Assembly: GCA_963692975.2 (NCBI GenBank)
Contig: CAXMMR010000023.1
Span: forward strand, 124,001-188,000
Length of the DNA stretch: 64,000 nt
Direction: 5' to 3'
Source of the DNA: CAXMMR01 sp963692975
GTDB lineage: Bacteria > Pseudomonadota > Alphaproteobacteria > Acetobacterales > Acetobacteraceae
Shown: piece by piece, positions 24,190 through 32,582 of the stretch
How the letters are laid out: every line of letters starts with the position of its first letter
Numbering within the stretch: position 1 is the stretch's first letter
Notes under the pieces: model-generated
What the model saw: the letters and a program-made list of their open reading frames with translations, nothing else
The model's database searches: none
What the model was told of the DNA's origin: nothing
Translations under genes and position numbers: made by a program

Positions 24190-24440
24190 GCGCAAGGCAG
24201 GATCAGGCGCTCGACCGCTTCGGCCCAGCCGTCCCGCTCGTTGCTGGCGACGGTTGCTGGGGCATGGCGGCGGAGTCGATGCTGTCCAGCGCGGTGACGC
24301 GGCCGTAGCGGCGGGTCGCCTGCTCGAAGCGGATGGCGCTTACGCGGACTGCCCCATCTGCGCGAACAGCAAGGCGGGCAGCACGCGGCGGCTGTTCAGC
24401 GCCCGCTCCAGGCGCCCGTGCTAGGCGGGCAAGCCGGCGG
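24190..24440 (-). pseudogene. Eroded ABC-transporter remnants (permease and ATPase N-terminal fragments)
   Basis: Directly after the solute-binding protein gene on the same strand, two short stretches look like starts of ABC genes in different frames. ERALNSRRVLPALLFAQ, then a stop, resembles the first residues of a sugar permease. SAIRFEQATRRYGRVTALDS (about 24290-24345) resembles the first strand of a nucleotide-binding subunit, before any Walker motif. A third stretch, ASNERDGWAEAVERLI (about 24195-24250), looks like the C-terminal end of yet another protein. The simplest reading is that the remaining parts of the operon were removed by internal deletions. This is inference from short similarities. 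Confidence 0.5.
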
Positions 24441-24450
24441 CCGGCATCGT

Positions 24451-25923
24451 CTAGAGCCTGGCGCCGTCGCAGGCCGCGCTCGGCGCCCTCTGCGCGGTGC
24501 CGCCGTCGAACAGCGTCTTCTGCTGCCGGCAGGCGGTGTAGCGCAGCGCCGTCTGCGGGTCCTGCACCTGGTTGGTGGCGAACGCGGTGAAGGCCTCCTG
24601 CTGGGTCGAGAGCAGGTCGGCATAGGCCGGGTCGTGCCAGAAGTCGCTGCTGTTGCCGAGCATGTATTTGTAGGTGCGATACCACGGCTGAATCTGGTCG
24701 AAATCCGGCCGGTTGAGGGTGGCCTCGTCGCACGGGTTGCCGCCGTGACGGGCGAAGGCGATGCTGGTCTTCGGCGTATACCACCACTCCATGAAGTCGA
24801 GCGCCGCGGCCTGCCGGTCGGGGTCGTTGAACGCGTTCAGCACCCAGGGCTGGCCGCCGATGATGTAGTTGCGCACCAGCTTGCCGTCCGGGCCCGGGAA
24901 GCCTGGCGGCGGCACGACGATGACGCGGCCCTTGAGCGCGTCGGTGATCATCGCCGGACCGAGCGCCGCCCACTGCAACGCGGCGAACACCTTGCCCTGG
25001 GTGAAGGCGTCGATCAGTTCGGCGATGCCGAAATTGACCGCGCCCTGCGGCTCGAACTTCAGCAGGTCCTTGTATTGCTGCAGCGCATGCGCGTTGACGG
25101 AGGTGTCGTACACCCCTTCGACCTGGCCGGACGCCGCGCTCCAGATCTCGCCGCCTTGCGACTTCATCATCGACATGACCGGATCGCTGATGAAGTCGTA
25201 CTCGCGCGAGAACTGCGAGCCGAAGCCGTTATAGCCCTTCTCGGGACGGTTGAAGAACTCGACCAGGTGGACGAAGTCCGGGTAGGACAGCGCCTCGAAA
25301 TCCTCCCAGCTCTGCGGCAGCGGCCGGTTGTATCGCTTCTGGAACGCGTCCGCCTCGCCCGGAGCCTTCAGCAGGTCCTCGCGGACGTAGAGCGCGAAGG
25401 TGTCGCCCTCCTGCGGAAAACCCCAGCGGTGCACCGACCCGTCGGGGTAGGTCTGGTAGGCGGTGCGCACGACCGGCGCATACCATTCGACGTCGAGCGC
25501 GGGGCGCTGGCGGATGACGTTGTCGAGCGGCAGGATCCAGTTCGGCTGCGCCAGCGCGCCCAGCCATTGGCTGTCCGCAATGATGATGTTGTAGTCCTGG
25601 CTGTGCGTCGCCAGCGACGTCGCGGCCTTTTGGAACAGCTGTGCGAACGGCGCCTCCGAATAAGAGAGGCTGACGTCGTAGCCGTGCCTGGCCTTGGCGT
25701 ATCTCACGAACTCGGGCGCGAGGTCGACGCCGAGCTTGCTCGGGGTCCAGCCGGCGATGCCCAGGATCGACAGGTGGATCGACTTGCCGGCCAACGGTCC
25801 GGTCTGGGCGCGCACGATGTTGGGCGTCGACAGCAGGCTTGCGGCACCCATCGCCCCGACGCTGCGCAGCAGGGTGCGGCGGCTCGGCGTCCAGCTCGTT
25901 TCAGGCTGGCCGGTCGTTTTCAT
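24451..25923 (-). CDS. ABC transporter extracellular solute-binding protein (family 1), Tat-exported
   Basis: 490-residue periplasmic binding protein of the sugar-type family 1 (MalE/UgpB-like). The N terminus carries a twin-arginine signal (SRRTLLRSVGAMGAASLL) cleaved near VRAQT. Family features: YNIIIADSQWLG, WGFPQEGDTFALYVREDLL, a WEDFEALS segment, AFTQGKVFAALQWAALGP and FMEWWYTPKTSIAFARHGG. The C-terminal 40 residues contain several cysteines. Ligand class (oligosaccharide, polyol or glycerol phosphate) is not predictable. Permease and ATPase genes would be expected downstream, but only short remnants exist at 24190-24440, so this protein is an orphan or uses another permease. Confidence 0.9.
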   Translation of the reverse strand: MKTTGQPETSWTPSRRTLLRSVGAMGAASLLSTPNIVRAQTGPLAGKSIHLSILGIAGWTPSKLGVDLAPEFVRYAKARHGYDVSLSYSEAPFAQLFQKAATSLATHSQDYNIIIADSQWLGALAQPNWILPLDNVIRQRPALDVEWYAPVVRTAYQTYPDGSVHRWGFPQEGDTFALYVREDLLKAPGEADAFQKRYNRPLPQSWEDFEALSYPDFVHLVEFFNRPEKGYNGFGSQFSREYDFISDPVMSMMKSQGGEIWSAASGQVEGVYDTSVNAHALQQYKDLLKFEPQGAVNFGIAELIDAFTQGKVFAALQWAALGPAMITDALKGRVIVVPPPGFPGPDGKLVRNYIIGGQPWVLNAFNDPDRQAAALDFMEWWYTPKTSIAFARHGGNPCDEATLNRPDFDQIQPWYRTYKYMLGNSSDFWHDPAYADLLSTQQEAFTAFATNQVQDPQTALRYTACRQQKTLFDGGTAQRAPSAACDGARL

Positions 25924-26077
25924 GGCGTTGTACCCCGTGTGCTTGGTCCCGGGTCGTGGAGCGCGTTCGGTGGAGCGGCGCGTCGAGCGCGCCGTGTCCG
26001 CAAGATGGGTTGGATGCGAGGCCGACCACCGGGAAATAGAAGCGTCCGGTGCCGTGGCAGAGCTAAAGCGCCAATCG

Positions 26078-26989
26078 TCAATCCCAAGGTGGTTGTGCCA
26101 GGCAATTGAGCGGGATTTTCAGGTAGGCCTTTTCGCCCGCGTCGGCGGGTGGCAGCCGGCCGCCGCGGATATTCACCTGCAGGGCATGCAGGATCAGCTT
26201 CGGCATTGTCAGGGTCCTGTCACGGCTGGTGCGGAGTGCCACGAAGGCCGCCTCGTCCGCGACCTGAGCATGAGCGTTCTCCCGCTTCTGTTGGCCGACT
26301 GTGCTCTCGAATGCCAGTGACCGGCCGCCTGGCTGATAGTCGTGCCCGGTGAACAATCTCGTCTTATCCGGCAGGTTCAGGATCGCCTCGATACTCCGCC
26401 ACAGCTTGGCGGCATCGCCGCCAGGAAAGTCGGCGCGGGCGGTGCCGCTATCCGGCATGAACAGCGTGTCGTGGATGAAGGCCGCATCGCCGACGACGTA
26501 GGTCACGGAACAGAGCGTGTGCCCGGGCGAGTGCATCACCCGGACGTCGAGCTCTCCAAGCCGGAAGCAGTCGCCGTGCTCGAACAGCCGGTCCCACTGC
26601 GACCCGTCGGTCGCGAAGGCCGCCGGCAGACTGTAGATCGCTTTCCACAAGCGCTGCACCTCGACGACATGGACCCCGATCGCGGTCGGTGCGCCTGTCA
26701 CGTCCTTCAGGTAGCCTGCGGCTGAGAAGTGGTCGGCATGTGGGTGCGTGTCGAGGATCCAGGCGACCGTCAGCCCGCGCGTGCGAACGTAGTCAAGAAC
26801 GGCATCGGCCGAGCGTGTCGCGGTGCTGCCCGATTTCTCGTCGTAATCCAGCACCGGGTCGATGATCGCGCAGACACGCGTCTTCGGGTCGGTGACGACA
26901 TACTGGATGCTGCTGGTGCGGGCATCGAAGAAGCCTGTGACCTCCGGCCGGCCGCCGGGTCTCGCGATCGACCCTTCTGCCTGTCCCAC
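26078..26989 (-). CDS. MBL-fold persulfide/sulfur dioxygenase-like hydrolase (Blh/ETHE1 type)
   Basis: 303-residue metallo-beta-lactamase-fold protein of the Blh/ETHE1 sulfur dioxygenase group, which oxidises glutathione persulfide to sulfite and glutathione. Motif DTHPHADH supplies H82, H84, D86 and H87; further ligands are in MHSPGHTLCSVTY and IHDTLFMPDSGTARADFPGG. The long C-terminal region with TGHDYQPGG, SLAFESTVGQQKRENAH and a PKLILHALQVNIRGG segment is diagnostic for the Blh form that is regulated by BigR-type ArsR repressors. It is divergent from a peroxiredoxin-ArsR pair, followed there by a truncated YeeE start, consistent with a sulfide-detoxification locus. Confidence 0.9.
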   Translation of the reverse strand: MGQAEGSIARPGGRPEVTGFFDARTSSIQYVVTDPKTRVCAIIDPVLDYDEKSGSTATRSADAVLDYVRTRGLTVAWILDTHPHADHFSAAGYLKDVTGAPTAIGVHVVEVQRLWKAIYSLPAAFATDGSQWDRLFEHGDCFRLGELDVRVMHSPGHTLCSVTYVVGDAAFIHDTLFMPDSGTARADFPGGDAAKLWRSIEAILNLPDKTRLFTGHDYQPGGRSLAFESTVGQQKRENAHAQVADEAAFVALRTSRDRTLTMPKLILHALQVNIRGGRLPPADAGEKAYLKIPLNCLAQPPWD

Positions 26990-27166
26990 ACTCAGGCTGC
27001 CGTCGCGAAGCTGCGCTGGCGGTGCTTGATGCCGAGCTCACCGCCCTTCAGCGTCCAGGCGGCACCACCGGTGACGACGATGTCGGAGGCGTCGATGCTG
27101 GTCGGGACTTTGGATGCACGCACGGCCGGTCTCCCGCTGATCGATCCCGAGGCTGAGGCAAGACTG

Positions 27167-27205
27167 ATACTTGCGAGAGTATACCTCAACACATATCCTA
27201 AGTGT
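27167..27205. promoter_or_regulatory. Candidate operator: two dyads between the MBL and peroxiredoxin genes
   Basis: ATACT-N6-AGTAT at 27167-27182 and ACAC-N9-GTGT at 27189-27205, in an A/T-rich patch of an otherwise GC-rich gap of 336 bp between divergent genes. Their form and place suit an ArsR-family repressor site and one or both promoters. The rest of the gap (27000-27325) holds weakly open frames but no gene I can support. Confidence 0.45.
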
Positions 27206-27325
27206 ATGACGAAAGCTGATCCTCTGATGAACTGCAACGGCCCGGATGAAGAAAAGCCGGTGCGGGCGGAACGCGCTGATCGGCAGACCCCGCCGAAACC
27301 CTCGCCTGGCCGGTAGGCATTTGAC

Positions 27326-28003
27326 ATGAACGAACCGGTTCCGTCCGAGCGCACTGGTCCGCCGCTGCTGCATGATCCGGCGCCCGACTTCCACGCTCGC
27401 ACGACGATGGGCGACCGGTCGCTGTCGGGCTATCGCGGCCAGTGGCTGCTGCTGTTCTCGCATCCGGCCGACTTCACCCCGGTCTGCACCAGCGAGTTCG
27501 TCGCCTTCGCCAGGGCGGCGGAGCGCTTCACCGCGCTGAACTGCGCGCTGCTGGCGCTCTCGGTCGACAGCCTGTTCTCGCATTTGGCCTGGATACGCAG
27601 CATCCACGCGCGGTTCGACGTGGTCGTGCCGTTCCCGATCATCGAGGACCCGTCCATGGCAATCGCTCAGGCCTACGGGATGATGTCCCCGCTGGCTCGT
27701 GACTCGGCCATGGTGCGCGCGATCTTCGTGATCGATCCCGGCGGCATCATCCGCGCGATCTCCTGGTATCCGTTGACGACCGGGCGCAGCGTCGCCGAAC
27801 TGCTCCGTTTGGTGGCGGCGCTGCAGATGACCGATGCGCATGGCGTCTCCACCCCCGAGGCCTGGCAGCCGGGGCAGGACGTGATCCTGCCGCCCCCGAT
27901 GACCACGTCGGATGCCCTTGAGGCGGGCCAGACAGGCGGCGACTGGTACTACCGGACCGCCGCTCCGGCAGCGCTGGCGGCCGCGGCGAGGAAGCCCTCA
28001 TGA
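27326..28003 (+). CDS. Peroxiredoxin, 1-Cys/Prx6-like (AhpC/TSA family)
   Basis: 225-residue thiol peroxidase that reduces hydrogen peroxide, organic peroxides or possibly sulfane-sulfur species. The peroxidatic Cys is C54 in HPADFTPVCTSEF, with the supporting Arg downstream; the C-terminal extension after VAALQMTDAHGVSTPEAW is that of the Prx6 group, with no clear resolving Cys. The stop overlaps the start of the ArsR gene (ATGA at 28000-28003), so they are translationally coupled. It is divergent from a persulfide dioxygenase-like gene, suggesting a joint role in reactive sulfur or oxidant defence. Confidence 0.92.
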   Translation: MNEPVPSERTGPPLLHDPAPDFHARTTMGDRSLSGYRGQWLLLFSHPADFTPVCTSEFVAFARAAERFTALNCALLALSVDSLFSHLAWIRSIHARFDVVVPFPIIEDPSMAIAQAYGMMSPLARDSAMVRAIFVIDPGGIIRAISWYPLTTGRSVAELLRLVAALQMTDAHGVSTPEAWQPGQDVILPPPMTTSDALEAGQTGGDWYYRTAAPAALAAAARKPS

Positions 28004-28377
28004 GCTTTGATCCGCCGTTCGACATTGAGGCGGCTGCAGTGGCGCTGCGCGCCCTGGCCAACCCGACGCGCCTCTCCGTGGCGCTGCGCCTGCTCCAGGG
28101 GCCCTGCACCGTCGCGATGCTCGAAATTGACCTTCAACTGCGCCAGCCGAACCTCTCCCAGCATTTGGCGGAGCTTCGGGAGACGGGGATCGTGCGCGCG
28201 GAGCGACAGTCACGAAACATGATCTACAGCCTCGCCGACGCTGAGCGACGCCGTCTGGTTCAGGCGTTGCGCGACGGCTTCGGCGGAGAGAGAGCGCTTG
28301 GCCCGACCGACCTGCCGCGCCTGTCGACGCGACCACAGCCTCAAGCTGCGATGTTTGCTCGGACCGGCGCCGGGTGA
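28000..28377 (+). CDS. ArsR/SmtB-family transcriptional regulator
   Basis: 125-residue winged-helix repressor: ALANPTRLSVALRLLQGPC, then the recognition region QLRQPNLSQHLAELRETGIVRAER and the wing SRNMIYSL. In BigR/SqrR-type sulfide sensors two cysteines (in the helix after PTRL, and in the C-terminal helix) form the persulfide switch. Here the only Cys in those parts is C36 in LLQGPCTV, and the C-terminal helix reads ALRDGFGGE with no Cys. Either the sensor uses a different chemistry or it has degraded. It overlaps the peroxiredoxin stop by ATGA, and its own stop is overlapped by GTGA starting a truncated YeeE-like frame. Its operon and the divergent dioxygenase are the likely targets. Confidence 0.88.
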   Translation: MSFDPPFDIEAAAVALRALANPTRLSVALRLLQGPCTVAMLEIDLQLRQPNLSQHLAELRETGIVRAERQSRNMIYSLADAERRRLVQALRDGFGGERALGPTDLPRLSTRPQPQAAMFARTGAG

Positions 28378-28469
28378 GTCTTCCTCTTCACCCTGGGCAG
28401 GCGCTCGCCGGCGGCGCGCTGATCGGCCTGTCGGCCGGAAAGCTGCCAACCATAAGGGAAGATTTATGA
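28374..28469 (+). pseudogene. Truncated YeeE/YedE sulfur-transporter N-terminal remnant
   Basis: A 31-codon frame starting at GTG 28374, overlapping the ArsR stop as GTGA. It begins with PGQALAGGALIGLSAG, which matches the first helix of YeeE/YedE thiosulfate/sulfur transporters (GGxLIGLxAxL), then switches to unrelated codons and stops at 28469. YeeE/YedE genes normally follow bigR-blh-type genes, so a deletion very probably removed the rest of the transporter. The identification rests on a short motif plus context. Confidence 0.55.
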
Positions 28470-28647
28470 ACTTCGCGCGAATTCGCCACGCGGGACCATA
28501 TAGATGTTGCCTCGCCGTAACGGCACGATCGCGTCGTTGAGGACGCCCCCAAAGCCATAGATGGCGACGAAAGCGACGATGTCGTTTCGAAATCCATAAG
28601 ACGCATCATTCCGGTTGAGCAGAAGGACGCCAGGGCGCCGATACCGT
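28470..28647. other. Unassigned junction sequence between truncated yeeE and arsM
   Basis: About 180 bp of lower GC than its surroundings. The minus strand reads openly (SYGFRNDIVAFVAIYGFGG, NDAIVPLRRGNIYMVP) like part of a real protein, but I do not recognise it. It probably is a fragment of a gene brought in or left by the deletion that removed yeeE. Confidence 0.35.
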
Positions 28648-29694
28648 TCAACAACAGGATGCGCCCGTCGCGGGCGTGCTCGTGCCGAACGGGCTCGCCG
28701 TGCCGCAGCCCGCGAAGACGCCGTGATGGGTCGAGACATCGCCGAAGAAGTCGAAATATTCGGCAAAGCGCGTCTCTTTCAGCATCTTCCAGGTGTTGCC
28801 GCAAACGGGGAACACCCTTCCCGCCTCAATCTGGTGGTGGCTGTCGAGCCCGAACACCCGCTCAGCGCCGGCAAGCGTGCCGCGATAGCGCACGGCCTGG
28901 CCATAATCCTCGCAGTGTGGTTCGAGGCCGTCGAGCTTGAACAGGCGGTAGGTCGCGGCATGGAACAGGATGCCGTCGAGGCTTCGCGCAATCGCCGGGT
29001 CATCGATGCCGAGCGGACGGTCGGACACCAGCCGGGGATCGGCGAAGCCGGCGGACTTGGCGAGCCGGTCGAAATCGCCCCAGTAGAGCGCCCCGGCCAG
29101 GCATTCGCCATGCAGAACCGGGTCGGCCAGCAGAGCGGGAGGCACCCTGCGGTCGGCATACACGTCGGAGAAGTAGAGTTCGCCACCCGGCTTGAGCAGC
29201 CGGTGAGCGGCGGCGAACACCGCCGCCTTGTCGGCGACAAGGTTGATCACGCAGTTGGACACGATGACGTCGAACTGCGCATCGGGCAGCGACAGCGTGT
29301 CGAGCTGCTCGATGTCGCCCTCAATGAAGCGGACGTTGGAGGCGGCATAGCCGAACCGGGCGCGATGCCACTCAAGATGGCGCTCGGCGACCGCGATCTG
29401 CGCGCGCGTCGCGTCGACGCCGGTGACGCTGCCGTGCTCGCCCACCAGCTGGGCGAGCACGTAGGCGTCCTGGCCGGAACCGGAGCCGAGGTCGAGGATC
29501 CGGGCGCCCTCGATCGCACCTGGCGCGACCAGTCCGCATCCGTAATACCGGCTCCGCACCTCCTCATGGACATGGGCGAGCGCGGCGCTGATCGCCGGCG
29601 GCGGCGCGGCGGTCGTGCAGCAGGCGTCGGTGCGGAGGTCGGCGGAGCTGGACAGCACCTCGCCGTAGTAGCTGCGACTGTTCTGGATGGTCAT
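28648..29694 (-). CDS. arsM: Arsenite S-adenosylmethionine methyltransferase (ArsM)
   Basis: 348-residue SAM-dependent enzyme methylating As(III) to volatile or less toxic methylarsenicals. SAM motif I is DLGSGSGQD at 68-76. The arsenic-binding cysteines fit ArsM: C53 in RYYGCG, C148 in VSNCVINL and C198 in HGECLAGA (the latter two 50 apart, as in the algal enzyme), plus the N-terminal C25-C26. The C-terminal domain contains VFPVCGNTWKML and ends in two cysteines. The start at 29694 (MTIQNSRSYYGEVL) follows GAAAGG. There is no arsR, arsB or arsC of clear arsenic type next door; the ArsR protein at 28000 belongs to the peroxiredoxin operon but could cross-regulate. Confidence 0.88.
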   Translation of the reverse strand: MTIQNSRSYYGEVLSSSADLRTDACCTTAAPPPAISAALAHVHEEVRSRYYGCGLVAPGAIEGARILDLGSGSGQDAYVLAQLVGEHGSVTGVDATRAQIAVAERHLEWHRARFGYAASNVRFIEGDIEQLDTLSLPDAQFDVIVSNCVINLVADKAAVFAAAHRLLKPGGELYFSDVYADRRVPPALLADPVLHGECLAGALYWGDFDRLAKSAGFADPRLVSDRPLGIDDPAIARSLDGILFHAATYRLFKLDGLEPHCEDYGQAVRYRGTLAGAERVFGLDSHHQIEAGRVFPVCGNTWKMLKETRFAEYFDFFGDVSTHHGVFAGCGTASPFGTSTPATGASCC

Positions 29695-30144
29695 GGAGGG
29701 CCTTTCAAAGTGGGGCGCCGCGATGGGCCCTGCACGTGTCCCTCGCCGAATGTCTCGGACGAGATCGGCTACGGAGCGACGCTTGATTGAAGCAATTCTA
29801 CAGGCGGCACGGCCAGCGGGTCTGCGCGCGCTCTTCTCGACCGCACCAGCCGATCCCATGTCCGCCTGATCGTGCTGGCCCGCAAGCTGGGAGATCAAGG
29901 CGTCGAGCTACTCAGCCTGACCGAAGACGGGGGACACCTCTGACATCGGCCATGTTCGACAGCGCTCGGGCAGTCCGAACTCGTCGCCTCTGGAACGGCA
30001 ACCCTCGGTTTGCCTGCCCGCCATCCGCCGCCCGTCTCACTCCCGGCAAGCGTGGGCGGGAGCCGATAAGGGCAAGCCCGTCGCACCGATCATGCATCCG
30101 GGATCGCCAGATGTCAGCCGGACGCATCCGATCATTCCGGCTTT
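29695..30144. other. 450-bp non-genic stretch before the integrase pseudogene
   Basis: I find no complete gene. A short plus-strand frame ending at about 29943 reads RSHVRLIVLARKLGDQGVEL, protein-like but unrecognised, and may be the 3' end of a lost gene. The rest carries no repeat, tRNA or operator that I can identify. Confidence 0.4.
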
Positions 30145-31103
30145 GTGACTGGCGTCCCGTACGAGGCTCGAAGCGACAAAAGTCTTTCACAAACCCGCGC
30201 GGTTGTCGACGCGCATATAGTTTCCAAGCTTGGCGGCCGCCTTGCCGGAAGCCTGACGCGCGATCGAATCAGAACATGGCATCGGGAACTGGCGGCCTCG
30301 CCACCGCGTATTCGCGGAAAGGCCAACGCCCCTCCGAAGATGCGGAACGTCGCCACCGACCCTGAAGCGCGTCGGCGGCGTCACTCTTCCGCCAATCGCT
30401 TACTGACGATCCTAGAGGCGGCGCTGAATTACGCTCGCCATGAGGGCCGGATCACCGGCTCGGCCGACGCTTGGAGCGCAGTGAAGCCTTTTCGGGAGGC
30501 GGATAAGGCGAAGCTGCGTTACCTGCGTGACGATGAGATCACGAGACTTGTCAAAGCCTGCACTGCGGATTTCAGATCGCTTGTAAGCGCCGCCTTCTTG
30601 ACCGGTTGCCGATACGGCGAACTCGCCACATTGCGAGTTTCGGATTTTGATCCACAAGCGCGACCGTTAAGCATTGACGAAGCAAGAGCGGCAAGCCCCG
30701 TTATGTCGCCCAAACTGACGAAGGTCGTGAGTTCTTCAAACGTATTGCGACAGGTCGGCAGTCTGCTGCACTGGTCGTCGAGCGGAACGTGGTCTTAAAG
30801 CAAGCGACGCGGCAAGCTGAAGCTAAAACTGCTCGCGTCGGCTGGAACAAAAGCGACCAGTTGCGCCAAATCCGAACAGCGTCCGATGCCGCCAACATAG
30901 TGCCGCCGATCTCTTTCCACGAGTTAGGACACACTTACGCGTCGAGGCTCGCGGCGCGGGATGTTGCGATGGGAGTGATCGCCGCGCAACTCGGACATAG
31001 CGACACCCGAGTGACAGAGCGCCACTATACTCACTTGTCCCCCTCATACGTGGCGGAAGTCGTCAGGCAATCTCTCGGCATTTTAGGTATTGTTCAACGT
31101 TAA
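30145..31103 (+). pseudogene. Tyrosine recombinase (phage-type integrase), frameshifted and catalytically damaged
   Basis: Site-specific recombinase remnant. The first frame (to 30798) has the core-binding domain (LSQTRAVVDAHIVSKLGGRL) and the first catalytic Arg region AFLTGCRYGELATLRVSDF. Near 30680 the conserved sequence moves to another frame (SKSGKPRYVAQTDEGREFF, then the frame ending at 31103), as if one A was lost. The second catalytic box reads HELGHTYASRLAARD where active enzymes have HxLRHTYAS, so the catalytic Arg is replaced by Gly. The box III His (AQLGHSD) and the Tyr nucleophile (TERHYTHLS) remain. N-terminal residues are also missing. It marks an old integrated element whose borders are no longer visible. 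Confidence 0.85.
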
Positions 31104-31746
31104 TCGTCATCTTCTTTAGATGCCAAGGAAGAAGGTGATACGCCTGCACGAAGCTCATGCTGGACGCCTTAAACTATGGGCCGTCTGCGCATCTAAGGGA
31201 GATGAGGGGTTTCACCGGCTTATGGCTAGCCACACCTAAACTTCCACGCTTAAACATGTTCGGCCAAGGAAATACGAGGCAACATAGAGATGCCTGAAAA
31301 TTAGCTTCGATCGCGGCTTTCATAGTAAAAAACCATCTTAGGATTATCCGGAGATCGTAGGCAAGGTGGACGGACTTGCTTGTCGCGCGAGAGGCGCCAA
31401 CGCGGTGCAGGACAAGCGAATGTCAGTAGCAAGTGTTGCGCTCTGACCTTTCTTCTTGGCCAGCATACGACGGCTCGCCAGTCAGCGCGCCTGTTGCAAA
31501 GCCTGCGCCGTTATACGCTTGGTCTGTGGGCTAGCCGAGCAGACCACGAGTGCCGGGTGGTTGCAGTCCGGTTATCCGTCTGGTCTTTGTCCGTCCGGTG
31601 ATCGCGCGAGCGGATTGTGCTCCGGCGAAGGCTACTCACCAGGATAGTCTGGTCTTGGTCCTTATTCTGGCGCCATGCTCGCCGCCTGCCGCAGGCTGCC
31701 GCAAAACGGACAGCGGGAGATTGAGTGCTCAAGGATGTGTAACCTC
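31104..31746. other. 643-bp non-coding, lower-GC stretch
   Basis: Lower GC than the rest of the window and with scattered stops in all frames. I see no gene, repeat family member or RNA gene. It lies between the integrase pseudogene and the toxin gene and probably is decayed mobile-element DNA. Confidence 0.5.
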
Positions 31747-32124
31747 CTAATCATCGATGCCGACGGCCAAGGCGATCTGGCGCCTGATGGCGGTGAGCTG
31801 GCTGGGGGTGATGCGCGAGGGCGTCGCCTGCAGGCGCGCCTTGGACGTCGTCGCCACCAAGTGCGACATCGCCCAACAGGGCTTGCTGCAGCCGTTCTCC
31901 GTGGTAGGCGCGATCGCGACGGCAAGGTCGGCGATTACCAAGCCAGCATCCTCGGTGAGCGGCACCAGGATCACGTTTGGGTAGTTGGCGGTAAACAGAC
32001 GGTCGTCCTCGACGACAATGGCGGGTCGGCGCTTGTTCGGCTCCTTCGGCAAGGCATCGCCACGCCAGTCAGCCAGCACGATCTGCCCGGCCTCAACGAC
32101 AAAGACAGGCTTGTTAGCCGGCAT
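31747..32124 (-). CDS. Type II toxin, MazF/PemK (PemK-like) endoribonuclease family
   Basis: 125-residue MazF/PemK-fold protein, expected to be a sequence-specific mRNA interferase inhibited by its partner antitoxin. Typical elements: GQIVLADWRGDALPKEPNKRRPAIVVEDD at the N terminus, with the conserved basic-proline loop (KRRPAIVV), NVILVPLTED, and a WAMSHLVATTSKARL region. The start is ATG 32124 (MPANKPVFVV). It overlaps the upstream antitoxin gene by 11 nt, the usual antitoxin-first arrangement. The reading frame is intact although neighbouring genes are broken, as expected for a self-maintaining module. Confidence 0.85.
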   Translation of the reverse strand: MPANKPVFVVEAGQIVLADWRGDALPKEPNKRRPAIVVEDDRLFTANYPNVILVPLTEDAGLVIADLAVAIAPTTENGCSKPCWAMSHLVATTSKARLQATPSRITPSQLTAIRRQIALAVGIDD

Positions 32125-32356
32125 CGGTCTGTGGCGTGCCCCAGGCTTCGTAGAGCGCCTTGCCCTCCTCTGAGCCGGCAAGGTGCTGCCCGACGCGGTC
32201 GCTGGCGTCTCGGATCCGCTCACGCCTTGCTTCTCGGGCTGCGCGCGTTGCCAGGTCCCGGAGCAAAGTCGCCAGGCCGATGCCCTGGTTTCGCGCCTGG
32301 CTTTCCAGCTCGCTACGAACGTCATCATCTAGGCGGATCGAGATTGGAACACCCAT
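32114..32356 (-). CDS. Type II antitoxin, ribbon-helix-helix family
   Basis: 80-residue RHH protein: the N-terminal strand GVPISIRLDDDVRSELESQA followed by the helices GIGLATLLRDLATRAAREA is the CopG/Arc DNA-binding fold. The acidic/helical C-terminal tail (EEGKALYEAWGTPQ) would wrap the toxin. The start is ATG 32356 (MGVPISI), though a second ATG lies 4 codons upstream (32368). It overlaps the toxin start by 11 nt. It likely represses its own promoter, in the 32360-32420 A/T-rich region. Confidence 0.85.
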   Translation of the reverse strand: MGVPISIRLDDDVRSELESQARNQGIGLATLLRDLATRAAREARRERIRDASDRVGQHLAGSEEGKALYEAWGTPQTDAG

Positions 32357-32582
32357 GTCGTGCCTCACGACTTCAAGCGCATGCTACATGGATGCACTAC
32401 GATATTCAACTAATAAGCCGGTGCTGGTTGCGGCTCGGCGGTCGGAAGGCGGGCTAGCCTCCTTTTTTCCAACGCTGCCTTCCAGCTGTGAGGCTGTTCG
32501 ACCCTGCGCAGCTTCCCGGTTTGCGAAGGCGCTGCTTAGGCCTTCGTCGGCGTGGTCGCCTCAGGTAGCCTGTACTTATGTC

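Noticed and set aside
26992..27402. A minus-strand frame in the gap between the dioxygenase-like and peroxiredoxin genes
   Set aside because: It starts inside the peroxiredoxin gene in antisense and crosses the A/T-rich promoter region; no family resemblance.
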